The notes under the pieces are model-generated. The model ran no database searches. It was not told the origin of the DNA and saw only the letters and a list, made by a program, of their open reading frames with translations. From NCBI GenBank assembly GCA_963969365.1, contig OZ017760.1, positions 2,108,001 to 2,172,000 on the forward strand: 64,000 bases of DNA, read 5' to 3'. The stretch is from Asterochloris sp. CNOR1. Taxonomy: Eukaryota > Chlorophyta > Trebouxiophyceae > Trebouxiales > Trebouxiaceae. The translations under genes and the position numbers were made by a program. This document shows, piece by piece, positions 23,348 through 35,900 of this stretch (position 1 is the stretch's first letter; each line of letters opens with the position of its first letter).

Positions 23348-24029
23348 TGGAGTCTGGCCAGGGCCTTGTCACCCAGGAGAGTGATTTCGCAACGAGGAAT
23401 TTTGCAAGCTGAGAGGCTTGGCATGGTGCTCATCAGCTGACACGCTGAACTTGACTTCAGCACAGCTGACATGTTCTCTGCCAGCTAAGAGCGGCGGAGA
23501 AGGTGCACAGCAACAATGCTCCGTGTGTGAGTGAGGTCAAGTACCGGTTCAGAGCAGAGATGAGCTCCAGTTTTAATGTCCCAGCAGCAAGTATGGACTA
23601 CTTTGGGGAGAGCCTGCTGAAGAGCACATCATCATCGTATCGCATTGCAGCACAACAGTCCAAGTTTAGGCAGAGTGTTCGCGCAGCTTGAAGCATGGAA
23701 TTTCCTTGAAGACCAGCAATGGCAAGAGCTGGTGAGCTTTCAATGCAAGCTCTCATCACCCTGATAGGAGAAGGAATCTGCTTCCACAGCAGAACAGAAG
23801 TCTGCAGCAGGAGCGCTGCGGCTTGTTGGCTTGACCTGCAGACACCATAACAGCTTGAAGATTGGGGGTGTTCCTGAGAAGCCGCAGCCACCTAGCTGTA
23901 CACCAGGCTGCTCTTCTGTTGCCACTCTGCCACCAGGCCGCCACTCTAACAGACTGCCAGGCCACCGGTGGTACCTGTAGAAAGGGCCTTTTACTTTCAT
24001 TCAATCAGCATGAAGTCGAGGGTAGCCAA
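23348..24029. other. Intergenic, no gene seen
   Basis: Between the convergent CBM20 and F-box genes. I see only short, low-quality reading frames and no RNA gene or clear repeat. Confidence 0.6.
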
Positions 24030-25521
24030 TCAATCGTTTATCTGATCATGCAGCGACTCTTCATGCACAGTAGCAACGTACTCAGGTAGTGCAACAGCAG
24101 GCACACATCTGTCAAAACTACAAAGGATAAGCTTGGTGACACCAGGTGGCAGTGAGAGCAGGGTGTCAGGGCACAGGTCCTTTTCAAAAAAATCAATAAA
24201 GTCCAACACAATGGTGTTGAGATGGGCTAAAGGGGCCAGAGTGGCAAGCTGCTCATGTGCATCAGTCATTGAAGAAGTAACAGCGAAGCGGATGTAAGCA
24301 AGGAGTGGCGCCGAATGGGCAATGCCAAGTTCTTTGGGACCTGGACACATTTTCCATCCTGTCATCTGGGCGCCCCATGCGCAGTATGTGCCAACAAGTG
24401 AAAGCACTTGCAAAGCAGGTAGATGTGGCAGCTGCGTATCGGCATGCTCCTCTGAGGGGCAAGGTATGAGGACTGCCAGGTCAAGACGCAGCTCAGTCAG
24501 GGCTGTCAAATGTCTCAGATCTGGAAGCGATACAATGCCACGAGCAAAGCTTAACGCCTGGAGTGAGCTGGGAAGCATGGCACAGAACATCTCAACATCG
24601 GGCCTCTGCCAAGTCCCATAATCTTGCAAAGGCAAAGCGCATGCTTGAATCAGTCTCTCAGACCATGTCAGGCATCAGCTGTGCAATGCAACCCACTCTT
24701 CTAGATCTTCCTGCTGTTTATAGTCTCCCCAATCAAGCTTTAGCCGCTGCAGCATTGGTATGCGACCACAAATGAAGGTGAAGAGCATGACGCTGGCAGT
24801 GGCATACCCAGGGCCGACGGAGGTGAAGCGAATGTGCACATCCTTGACAGCTGCCATCTGAACATGGTTTAGCTGTATCAGAAGACGCAGGTCTGCCCAC
24901 CACACGTCCAACACAGGCAAAACAGCCTTTGCTTTGCCACTCCTCCACGCCTTGCACACACAGGCGCATGCCAGCAGATCCCTGGGGTGGTCAAAGGCGC
25001 TGAAGACAGAGACCAGCAAGTCCTCTGGGAGGTTTGCCCAGAAGGGGGCCCCAGCCTGCAGCATGCTGTTGCTGTCAAGAGTGAGAGCAACAGCTTCTGT
25101 CAGCAGCCCAGCTGTCAAAGGAGCCAAAAACACCCACCTGCATGGCAAAGGAATGGGTTCAGCTCTCTGGGAGCACCGCCAAGGTTGCCAGCTTGCTCCC
25201 TGGAAGTGGTGTTGATCAGCCTGCAGGCATGCCCCCCAGATGCAGCACCATTTGGTCCTCTGCATTTAGTAAGCAGGGGCGTAGGTGTGCAGGGGCTTTT
25301 GCTGTTCAAGACCTATGCCAGAGGCTTACCTGTGAGGGGAGCACACCTGTTATCTGTCCCAGTGCGATGCTGCCGAGGCACAGCAAGCGGTCGATTCTGT
25401 GCCAGTGGTATGTGGCCTGGATTGTTTGCCAGTGGTGAGGTCCAAGAACCAGCAACTTCTCAATCGCTTCTTTTTTGCCGATCAAGGCCTGGTTCGCCAG
25501 CATGACTTCCCGAGGTGTCAT
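24030..25521 (-). CDS. F-box/leucine-rich protein, with one in-frame TGA
   Basis: Exons 25521-25330 and 25055-24030 join in phase. After a 64-residue N-terminal part, an F-box is plain (FWANLPEDLLVSVFSAFDH, then CVCKAWRSG), followed by leucine-rich stretches such as LHLPALQVLSL-type repeats. F-box proteins bring substrates to an SCF ubiquitin ligase; the target here is unknown. The frame is open for 340 codons except for a TGA at 24677-24675, after EEWVALHS. The frame continues unchanged after it (LIQACALPLQDYG), and the leucine-rich pattern carries on. Either the gene was recently broken, or a short unseen intron removes the stop, or this is a sequence error. The start ATG at 25521 is the first good one after an AT-rich stretch. 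Confidence 0.65.
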
Positions 25522-25984
25522 GATCCCGAGGTGTAGATCATGATGATACTGAGCAATTTTAACAATAAAATCTACAAGTTCCCCCTCACATGAAGTTCAA
25601 GTGTGGCAGCATAAGGCTCTGTCATTCTGCCATTCCCAGCCAGACGACTTTTGGAGAAGAGGAGATAGCGGAGCCTCCAGATGCAGCCATGGTGGTTGGC
25701 TGCCAACCAAGCGCTGGGGAGTTGCCCATGCTGGGCAAGCCCTGAGCGCGGCAGCCTTGGGAACAGGGCACCAAGGCAGAGACAGATGCTGCTTTAAAAG
25801 CAGCCAGGTACGCTGAATGTTTAGTGTGAGGCAATAAGACGCAGTACTTATCGCTTAGCTGCCATTATGTTACTGCAGGGCTGGCATTATGCAGCCAAAT
25901 AAGCCATCAGGCATCAATGCCAGCGCCAGCTGCCAGCCTGCTAGACAGCTAGCTGCACCTCATCATGCAAATGGTGCAGGATCT

Positions 25985-26142
25985 GTGGCAGGCTGTTGCC
26001 CCACGGCACTTTTGCTCACTGTTTCATATACCTAATATCAGGTACATGAAACAGTGAGCAAAGGTGCCATGGGGGCGTGAGCCTGCCACATCAAGTACAT
26101 GAAACAGTGAGCAAAAGTGCCGTGGGGGCGTGAGCCTGCCAC
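25985..26142. repeat. Inverted plus direct repeat, ~50-bp unit
   Basis: A left arm at 25985-26033 is the reverse complement of 26040-26089, with a spacer of six bases, so it can form a long hairpin. The right arm is then repeated directly at 26093-26142 with three to four differences. Core: gaaacagtgagcaaa. The source locus near 8440 has only a single, weaker copy in the forward orientation. Confidence 0.85.
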
Positions 26143-26576
26143 AGATATCATGATCATGTTACTTTGGCGCTGTATGTGCTTGCCATCATTCCCTGGCATG
26201 CGCCTGTCATTCTGCGCAGGATGCAGCCGCATGCAGCTCTTCTCATCCAAAAGGCATTGCACCCGTGCTGCAGAGCCGTTTTGGCCAGGGAGAGCCCTCG
26301 TGACAGCAGAGGCAAAACTGAAGACAGGAGCCCTGGCACAAACATGGAGATGACTTGAGCAGGGGACTGCCAGGTGTGGCCTGCCCTGCCCCACATGTGC
26401 TGCCTGGGGCCCCTTCCCTCCCGTCGAGAGTCTGCTGTTGTGGGCGCTCATGGGGTTTTAGGACACTATCACTGCGCAAATCCCGCCATGACTCCATTGG
26501 GGAAGGTTGTCAGCAGAATCACAGAGCATGCGCCACAGCAAGCAGCAGACATGACCTCAAATCAAGAATTGGAGGC

Positions 26577-26830
26577 CTAGAAGAAGTCGCACAGCAGGAT
26601 GCATCCAAGCTGGATATGCTCATTACCCCACCGGCGTGACAGGCTGGACAGCTGCTGCGCAGGCAGCCCCGCCAGGGACACGCTCAGCTCCTGCGGTCAC
26701 CACTCTGTGTTGCAGAAGGCTGCCAGCCTCCTGGGGCCCCCATACAGCGCTGCCCCCAAGTCAACTTGCAGGGATTTGTGCCCAGAGGCAGTTTGCTTTC
26801 TGGAGGACCCCTGGCACACCCGCTCCCCAC
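26577..26830 (-). pseudogene. Decayed copy of the oxidoreductase terminal exon
   Basis: On the minus strand it keeps recognisable coding sequence (ELSVSLAGLPAQQLSSLSRR, then CILLCDFF) that matches the last exon at 8565-8840, but carries an in-frame TGA and small length changes and has no upstream exons. It is part of the segmental duplication and is unlikely to make protein. Confidence 0.85.
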
Positions 26831-27434
26831 ACTCTGCAGCTGATCTGTTGAGCAGCAAGCATGTGCTGACACTTGCATGCATGTTGCAACATGCAATGGC
26901 GGCCCACCTGCATTTGAGCCTGCTCAGCCCTGACCAAAAGTCGGGGCAGGATGCAGTATATGCTGTGTGCTTTGCTTGCAGATTCGCCTGGTTCAGGACG
27001 GTGGAGCGCTCTGCACACGTCACCAGGCAGGACATCAGATCAGGCCTTGCCTTTAAGGAGTTGGCCTGCTACGGGTCTCGCTGTGTCGGTTGATGGGAAG
27101 GTTCCAGCATGCTGGGGAGTCCAGGTTTGTCTTAGCATGGCATTGGTATCTGCAGCAGGCAGTGTCAACACAACGTAATGATGTCCTTCAGCAGTAATGC
27201 AGGGTGCAGGGGCCTTGGGATTTTGCCTTTACCATCAGTTGCCATGATTTATTCCTGGCAAATCTGCACGGCAGCAGCATGAACCTTGCAATACCGCAAC
27301 AAGACTGGCAGAGGCAGGGCGGTCAATTCTGAGGATGTCAGGTAGGTGTGGGTCAACGTGAACCAGCCCTCGAAGATCTTACCCACCGGTCGCGTCCTGA
27401 TCTACGTCGTTCAGCTTCTGACTTTGATAGGGCC
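26831..27434. other. Intergenic, promoter side of the nucleosidase gene
   Basis: No gene is supported. The frame of the nucleosidase first exon is open back to about 27348 (a GTG codon), so an upstream exon or non-ATG start cannot be excluded. Confidence 0.5.
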
Positions 27435-29207
27435 ATGTCATCTCCGGGAGATGGTGCAGGCAGTGCATCGAGGCAGATCAAGAGTGTTGCCATCCTCTGT
27501 GGTGAGACGGCTTTGCTAGCAGCTGCAGGATGACAATGATGTTAGTGAATGTCTCTGGAGTAGCTGCTGACATGAGTTGGTGTGTGGCCTGCAGCAATGA
27601 GTGCTGAGGCGCAGCCAATGGTGGACCACTTGGGGCTCAAAGAGGACAAGCTCAGTGCCTTCCCTGCCCAGTCACCCGTCACCAGCTGGTCAGGCAGCTA
27701 TGCTGGCCTGAAGGTGCATGTCATCCACAACGGTGAGAGCTGCTGGGGCATGAGGAGGTCTGCTGCCTGAGACTGAACACTGCATCCGTAGCCTTACAAA
27801 GAGGCACATGCGGGCATGAAGTCTGCCTGTGGTGCTGAGCTCAGCTTCTGCTATGGGTCCAAGCGTCTCAGCAGCTGGGCCTTCCCTTCTACCCCCACTG
27901 GTTGTGGAAGCCCTTGCACTCCACCTGACCATGCTCTTGCAGCAGTGCTCCCTGCACCATGCCCGCCATTTTGCTACACACCGACATGCTTTCTGGAGCC
28001 GCAAGTCAGCAGCAGGCATATTACTGCATGACATGATGCAAACATATGAGAACAGCAGCGGCACCTCAGCTGCAGCACCACACCAGACTGCTCGTCCTTG
28101 CCTGCAGGTGTGTCTGCACGATACAGTGTTGACAATGTGGGCACAGCAGCAGCAGCCCTGGCAGCCTTCCAGGCCCTAACAGCCTTCCACCCTGATCTGG
28201 TCATCTCGATTGGCACTGCTGGGGGCTTCAAGGCGCGGGGCGCTCAAATAGGAGACGTCTTTGTTGGGACACAGACGCTCAATCATGACAGGCGCATTGC
28301 CATCCCTGTGAGCTTCTTGTGTAGCCATATGTGCAATGTGACCAGCTTGATCTGCAATGCCTCTGGCAGCTCAGTGAGGGTGCCTTGTGAGACCTGGTAT
28401 GGATCGGATGGGCTCCAGGGTTGCAAGAACCTGCATGTCTTGTGTCCATGCCAGATGCTGCACTCTGACCTGCAGGTCTCTCAAACCATGATCAGAGCTT
28501 TGCAAGCTGCTGCCAGCAGGAAGATGCTATGAGGAGCCCTTACACTTCAACATTGTGAACTCGCTTCAGAAGGCTGTGAGCAAGATCACCACCGCAGCTA
28601 CCATACTCAGGCTGACAGGCAGCTCCACCTGGCTGCAGGGGTTCGACAAGTATGGGGTGGGGTCCCTGGCATGTGTGCCGACACCCAACTTGCAGCAAGC
28701 GCTGAAACTGAAGGTGTGTGGTGCACCTTTGCACGATGTCTCAAGCTTCACCATGGCATGTCCATCCCTGTTGCTGACACAAGGCCTACACAGTGCAGGC
28801 TGGTGTTGTGAGCAGTGGCAACAGTCTGGACTACACCACTGAGGACTTTGCCGCCATGTCACAGACAGAGACGGCCATCAAGGAAATGGAAGCCGCAGCC
28901 ATTGCATGGGTGGCTGACATGTTTGGCACCCCCATGTTTTGCCTAAAGTCCGTGACAGATATTGTTGATGGTGAGTTCAGCGTGCCATCCAGCTTGAGTG
29001 TACACCAGACTGCATACGGGGGCCTCAATTGCTGCTGGGCTGCTTTGCAACTGGTTCTGCACCACTAACTTCTTATGTCACTGCCCAGGAGACAGGCCCC
29101 CAGAGCAGGAGTTCTTGGAGAATCTGCAGCGAGCAGCCTCTGCCCTGCAAGCTGTAATCCAGCCAGCTTTGGAGTTCATCGCCGGCAAAACCTGTGACCA
29201 GCTCTAG
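27435..29207 (+). CDS. MTN1: 5'-methylthioadenosine nucleosidase
   Basis: Hydrolyses 5'-methylthioadenosine (and in some relatives S-adenosylhomocysteine) to adenine and methylthioribose, feeding the methionine (Yang) salvage cycle in the cytosol. Exons 27435-27501, 27595-27732, 28108-28307, 28639-28713, 28799-28970 and 29089-29207 give 256 residues, the normal family length. Seen: KSVAILCAMSAEAQPMVDHL (catalytic Glu), HPDLVISIGTAGGFKARGAQ (phosphorylase fold glycine loop), IGDVFV with NHDRRI, then KEMEAAAIAWVADMFGTP (purine and ribose contacts) and KSVTDIVDG carrying the catalytic Asp. Land-plant MTN proteins share these motifs. The ATG at 27435 is preferred because it leaves a short N-terminus like plant MTN. 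Confidence 0.93.
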
Positions 29208-29913
29208 GCCATGCTCTTCCCCATGCTGCATGGCAGCTATCCCCTTGATGCTCGAGCCGTCACCACGGTCGTGTCTGATCAGTGTATTTGAATTGAGGGT
29301 GTCAACCTGGGCACTCTCGCATCGAGCCTTCCAGGCAGATCGCTGCTGCACATGAAAACTTGTCCGCTGCCTGGATTGGGCACTGAAATGTTGTGCGAAT
29401 CGTAAGAAAGTACCTGGGAGGGAGCTTAAGCTCACATTGCCACCAGACTCTGTGCTTGACGACAGCACCGACGCGCATAAGCTGCTGAGGCGACGAAAGG
29501 CAAGCCCGCGAAGACCCTGCCCCCTGCAGCTCAGCTGAGGTCACACAAAACATTTCAACAGCATGGGTGCTCATTAAGAAGAAGCAATCCTACAAGCAGC
29601 TGCCAGGCTCCTTGAACACCGTATGCAGCAGGCCCAGCTTAGGAGCGCAGAACAGGACACAGCCTCAAAAGCAAGTGCCCCAGTATGCATTGCAGACTTC
29701 CAAGAGGCATTATAGCATGTGCTGCATGTCATGTATGCTGCTTCTGGCCTGTGCAACAATGATCTGTCGTCCAGCAGTCACTAAAGTGCTGACGTGGAGT
29801 GTTTCTGCTCTTGGCCTGTCACATGGCCACAAGTACGCCTTCTCGGGCATTGCCTCCTTGGCAGCTTCCGGACTACTCTGCCTGCTCAGCACGGAGCATT
29901 GCGTTGAGCAGAG
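29208..29913. other. Intergenic, no gene seen
   Basis: Between two genes on the same strand. The sequence is less GC-rich than the exons; no RNA gene, repeat or credible exon was found. Confidence 0.55.
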
Positions 29914-32900
29914 ATGGCTCTTCAGCTGCCACGAGTTGTGCAGGCCAAGTTGGTTGCACTCAGTGGCGTGCTGGCTTCCCAGTGCCAGCATGTACAGAGT
30001 GCACTGGATCTTGTAGCAGAGGTGTCGCTCACAGGGCAGCAGGCTTTTGGCAACTTGCGCTGACCCCGCCCCCTGCCACTGCAGAAGTTTCAGCCGCCAC
30101 TGGAGGCCCCTGCCTGGCTGGGAGGCATGCCGCAGCAGTCGCCTGAGGCTGCTGGGGACATGTCAGCCATGCCGGAGCTGGATGCGAGGTCTGCCAGTCC
30201 AGATGTTTTCAGATGGAGCATACCCGGTCTGCTGGCTGACATCAAGGTGAGGCGCTACATGCCCACATTCTGAATGTTTGCGATGCTGTATTGTCCAGGC
30301 GGCAGCCTAGGATTGCAAGGCTGTGTCTTGTGCCGCGCTAGGACTGCGCCAGGTGCAGCAGGTTGTCCAATCTGTCCCAAACGTTTTAGGCTGGAGCATA
30401 TCCAGGATGCTGGCCTGCATGCACGTGAAGACCTGCAACTGCCTTGGCTCCCTGGAAGGAGTTCTTGTTGTTATTCACAGCAGGGTCTCTTGGGTGCTGC
30501 TAGCCTGAAAGCCTCCATGCTTGCTGGTTAAGCCCAGAACCGCTGGGCTTGGCATTGCGTGCCAGGCCTGCCTGTGCGTCATTGCATGTGCACAGCATGT
30601 GTCTGACTAGGCCCTGGCACCATCTCATTGTCCAGCATTGCGCGACAAGCTCCACCAATTGTGTGTCTGGGCCACCAGAGAAGCACCCGTTGCTGGCCCT
30701 GCAGCACTCAGCCACTGTGGGTGGCTTAGAGGCTGGTGCAGACAAGAGGCTGCAGACAGCTTCAGCAGCATGTCTGCATGCCTGAGTATAGGCTCCTGCA
30801 TGAACTGCAGCATTCCGTCACAGCTGGTGGCTTGGAGGCTGGACCAGATGTGAGGCTGCAGACGACAGATGGCAGCCGCTCGGCCAGCCGAGAGTACAGC
30901 GTGGCAGGGAGTGAGGAGGGTGGCGTCACAGGCAAGCACTTGTGACCCCCAGCAGCACTGTGCGATTGCAGTTCCTTGTTGATATCGACAGCGGCGGGGG
31001 GCACTGGAGGCTAACTTGATGCCTGAAAGCTGCTGGACTGCAGGGCGCCTGAGGCGTGCGCACAGCAGGAGCATCACCACGCTTTGCACAGAAGTGTGCC
31101 TGAAGTGCACCAAGACAGACCGTGCGTGGCTCACCCTTCCGACTGTTGTCAAACTTCCCTCAGCAAGCCAAGACTCTAGGTGACAGGCACTACAGATGAC
31201 ATGCAGCCTGCTACCTCAGGCCCCATCTAGTTGCATGCCACTGCCGAAAGCGATGAGTTTACCATGGGTGCAGGGCGTGCTGCCTCAGCCCCCAGTGAGT
31301 CGCCGTGCACTGCCCTGACCGACAGCCTGCAGCCTCAGGGACGCCGCTCTGCGCTGTTGGAGTCCACCAAGAGTGGGCAGGTGAGTGGGCTGTGCAGCTC
31401 TTGTTGCTTTGCTGGGTGAAACCAGATGAAGTGACTTGTCGCCGCTGCTTGAGCGGCAGCTTTTGCATGTGCGAGGTGGCAATGCACGCATACCTCTGCT
31501 GATGACAAGCGGCAGGCTTTGCAGTCATTTGAGGCAGGTGCTGGGCACACCATCTGCGCCGCTCTCAAGTGGCCACGTATGATGGTGCACAGTCCTCCCT
31601 GGCGCAGTGCCACATCTACAAATCTTTCTGTTGGGCAGAGCAGCCGCCATGATCAGTGCATCTTCATTCCTTCATCAGCTGAGCAGCAGCAGTCCATCTG
31701 CATTGGCAGCTCCCAATTCCAGCTGAGCATCAGTTGCATGTGTGTGCAGGTTTTCTTGTCAGGCGATGTGTCTGCGGCTCCTCTGGAGGCAGCCCCCCAG
31801 GCTGCAGGCGGCAAGCTGCCGCGTCTGCTGAAGAGCAAAGCACCCGGGCGGGGTAGGCGCAAGGTGAGAGTTCGGCTCTGCTTGCCAACATCAAAGTTTC
31901 AGCAGCAGCAGCAGCATTGAGCTTGTGCTGAAGACCAGAGCGCACGGGCTGAGCAGGCAAAAGGTGTGACGGTGGCGACGCCTAGCTGCCAACTTGAGAG
32001 TAGCAGCAGCAGCAGCAGCATTGAGCCTGCACGGAACAACACACTGCCTGGGCAGGACATGTGCAAAACAGGACTGCAGCGGCGCCTGGCTGCCTGCAGC
32101 AGCAGCAGCAGCAGATTGGTGAGCCAATGCCCAGGAGTTGCAGATGCAAGGTGAGAAAGTGCGGTGGCTTGTGGCTATGAAAATTGGCGCAGCAGCACCT
32201 CAGTCCTGGCAGAAAGCTTGTTAGCCGGCAGTTCATGTTAAAGCAAGACGCGTGGCGCCATTTGCAAGGGTATATCTGGCTCCCAGTAGCAGCGGCAGCA
32301 TACAGTTGATCTTGGCTCACAGGTGCAAGTCCTGTTGTGGCTTGCAGGCACTAATGGCAGGCAGTCTTGTGTTACCTCCTCTTACCCTAGACAGAACAAC
32401 ACATGGTCCTGCACAGCGCGGAGCTGCACAAGGCTGACATGAAGTGGTGTGGCCGGATCTCACTCAAGTAGCTTCTCTGGGCCTTGCAGCCTGGCAGACA
32501 TCTGAAAAAGAGCCCCAACTTCCTCCAGGATAACATATGGTAGTGGCGCCTCCGTATGGCCATTGTCATGTGTGCTGTAGGCAACCTACAAACCCTGCAG
32601 GGCCCGCAAAGCATCACTGGCTTCCCATTGCAGAACAAGTTAGCAGCAGTTGTCGCATCTTGCCGGTGGCGCTTCTGACATGCGCTTCTCACCTTTCAGG
32701 CCGGCAAGGAGCTGCATCGAGGCCCAGGCTTTCAGGCAGTCATCCCAGATCAGGTGGGCACGCCCAGCCCACAGATCAAAGCATGGCGTGGAGAGCCTCA
32801 GAGGGTGTCCTTTGAGGTAGCGAAGACACTGGCACATGCAAGCGAGCTGACGGCTGCAGAGGCACTGCCCGCTGATGCCATCTGGGAGTTCGATGAGCCG

Positions 32901-35900
32901 GATACACGAGGTGGGAAGGCAGGAGCTGCAGGATCTCTGACTATGGGAGACATGTAGGGCAGGCCCAGGCAGGTGCTGTCCTGAAGGCTGTCCTGTGATC
33001 AGGCACATATGCTGGCGCATGGCAGCAAGTCCTCAGGTGAGTCATCTGGGAGCAGTATAGGGTAGATGTTGAACATGAGAATCAGGGGCCACGTGCAGGT
33101 CTGAGGCCCCTGTAGCGGTGCTGGGAGGCAGAGGGTCCTGGCTGGCCTCCAGCTGCCTGTCTGAGCCGCAAGTGCCCAGCAGAAGTTTGGTCTGTGCCCA
33201 ATGTTTTGGTGATAAGTGGTGGGGCTGACCTGCCCTTGCTGTGACCATCCTTGGCACTGGCAGCGTCCTGGCTGCAGTGTGCAGCATGCGGGTCACCAAT
33301 GCAGCTGCACTGGCCACCTTCAAATGCTTGCAGCTGCATGTGATGTGTGTCCAGCAGTGGCTTCCATTGTTTTCCAGGGATTGTCGTCTAGCATAGACCT
33401 GTCAGCTTGGCCCTGCAGGCGCTAGCTCACGCCTGTACCTCTGTTCGGCAAACAGTGTTGCTGTGCTGATGATGACATCTATATGAACGCTTTCCTGCCT
33501 GCAGGCAAGCCGCTGGACACCAGGAAGCGCCCGCAGCGCAAGTGCCGCTGCTTGGCAAATGGATCCGCTTTGCTGACAGTGACACCTCGCTGAGGCTCTC
33601 ATTCTTGCAGGCAAGCCGCTGGACACCAGGAAGCGCCCGCAGCGCAAGTGCCGCTGCTTGGCAAATTGATCCGCTTTGCTGACAGTGACACCTCGCTGAG
33701 GCTCTCATTCTTGCAGGCAAGCCGCTGGACACCGGGAAGCGCCTGCGGCGCAAGCCTCAATGGATGGCAAGTGCTGTGGCGGGCCCTGGCAGCGCCCAGC
33801 TGCCAACAACTGGCGCAGCGGCCACACAGGAGGTGAGAGTCTCAAACAGCTTCCCAAGCAGCTGGGCCTCCATTTGAGTCTGGGGGAGCCTTGCAAACAC
33901 TGTGCCTGCCTGCACTGAGGGTTACAGGTGGTGCGATGCCGGCATGCCCCTGACAATGGTCTCCACAATGGGTGCACACCAACAGTCTGTTGACACTGCA
34001 GGAGTGCATTTGCTTGCTGCTGTAGGTCCCCCTGCAGCTGATTTGAGACTGGCATGAGGTATGCTTATGGTGACAAGCTTGCCACCAGGCACGGGCATTG
34101 CCTGCTGTGGGTTGGTGGTGCTGCACACGACCTATATTGAGGACACAGCTGAGGCTGACGCATGCCATGCTGGTGCTGCAGAGTGATGGACAAACTGAGA
34201 AACCTGGCCCAAAGAGGGGCAGGGAAGGCGAAGCAGGGTGAGGTCCAGCCCCACTTCCCTGTGCTCCCACCATCTCAGCAGTCTCCAGCCAGCAGCTGGT
34301 CACCCACTCATCGTGGGCAGCTTTGGTGCATATTGGCACCTCAGAAGCTGCTGGCACCTTCAACAAGCACTTTACCCTTCACGCAGACTGAGAGTCTTGG
34401 GCAGCGCCTCCCTCACTCACTGCAGGCAGTCTGTCATTGTCGTTTATAGGGGCTTCAGCAGCTACCAGCTGTCTCAGCAACTGTGACAGGCTGCATTAAG
34501 ACTGATGGTCTAATGAGCATATTGGTGGTGCGTGGGCTGCATGACAAGCTGCAAATCTGCGGTAGCTGCACTGCTCCTTCATATGATGATGTCAGCTTGC
34601 CCTGTCTCAGCACCTGGCTCCTCATGCAGCAGTTGTGCCGGGCCCCAGCTTTCTTTACAGCTGCTGATGACGTGCGTGCCCGTCTGCAGGGCACCTTTGC
34701 CCCAGCAGGGCCCCAAGCGGATTCGGGTGGTCAACGGCTTCGCAGATGGAGCCGGACCCAAGTAAGGGCACTGTCGCTCCCGATGATTTGGTTGCCTGCC
34801 AACAAATGAGCTGCATGCGTGTGCTAGGCGTTGCAAGCTGCCCAATGTGCTCCCATCACCTGTGCTTCTTGCATCCCATCACAATTTTAAGGCTCTGCAA
34901 GCACCAAAAGTGGCCTGCTCAAAGGCGCTCCAGGACTCTGGCACTGGCTGGGTCAGGCCTGACTGGCTTGTGCTCAGAAGGCCATAACTGAGAGCTTCTG
35001 TAGTCACACTGCAGTTGAATCAACTCTGCAGCCCGTTTGGGAGAAACCCTAACCCCTGTGTCAATCATGTCTGCAGGGCCAATGGTGCCAGTGCCAGCCT
35101 GCCTCAAGTGCTGTCCTGGAAGGCCCTCAGCAATGCAGACGACCTGCAGGTGAGAGAGAAGCAGGCTGTTCTGAGAGCCCTGAGACTGGTGCGCACCAAC
35201 GTGCCAGCTGGATTGTATGCACGGGCAGGTCCAGGGCTGTAGCAGGATGCTCTTGCTGTGAGCACTTCAGCGGCGCTCCTAGGAGATGCCTGTTGTGCCT
35301 GTCGCCTGCACAGCGCAGCAGGCAATGGCCCTTATCAGCAGATCAGCGGACACCAGCTTGAAGTGCAGCAAGTGCTAGCCTGTCCTCTAAGGCTACAGCA
35401 TGATGCTGTTGAGCTCTGCCCCTGCGTCGGCACTATGGTAGATGCATGGCTCTTGTATCGCATGGTTGGTGTAGGCAGCAGCTGCCCTGTGCAGTGAGTC
35501 TTGGTGTACCAGCCATCTGCGTTGCAACGGTCAATAGCCTACTAGCCAGCCTGCACCATGATGCCCTGCTTGTTATGACTGTTAAAAGTGCACTCCTGTG
35601 CAATGACCAATGTGCATGGCTCTTGACACCTCACAACTAGTGCAAACGGCAGATGCCCTATGCAATGTGTCTTGGGACTTTGTTGTCTGCACTGTGACCA
35701 TGACTCGACCAGGTCTGCATGATGCTCTTGCTGAAGGTCTGCCACTCGGCATACGTGAAATGCTCAGCTGTCTGCAACCCACCTCACAGCTTGCACACTG
35801 TTGCTGTGCACAGTCAGGGAGGCTACCTTCAAAGGATGGTGCACGCCACCCCCAAAGTTGTAGCACCAGACAGATCCGTCTGCACCATAGATTGCTAGTT

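Larger units (their letters stand above)
25830..26840. repeat. Segmental duplication of the 8243-8850 region
   Basis: Matching blocks in the same order: aataagacgcag (25831) to attaagacgcag (8243); the catcaatgcc..agctgccagc block near 25912; the cagaatcacagagcatgcg block at 26514 to cagaattacagagcatgcg at 8503; and the oxidoreductase terminal exon. The copy holds about 400 extra bases between 26020 and 26500, including an inverted repeat. The retained downstream sequence and absence of a poly(A) tail argue for DNA duplication, not retrocopying. Confidence 0.8.

Noticed and set aside
24675-24677. TGA as a selenocysteine codon
   Set aside because: F-box leucine-rich proteins are not selenoproteins, no catalytic context surrounds it, and no insertion-element hairpin could be identified by eye.
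33505-33757. CRISPR-like spaced repeats
   Set aside because: Units are contiguous, carry splice sites and codons, and sit in a eukaryotic intron.
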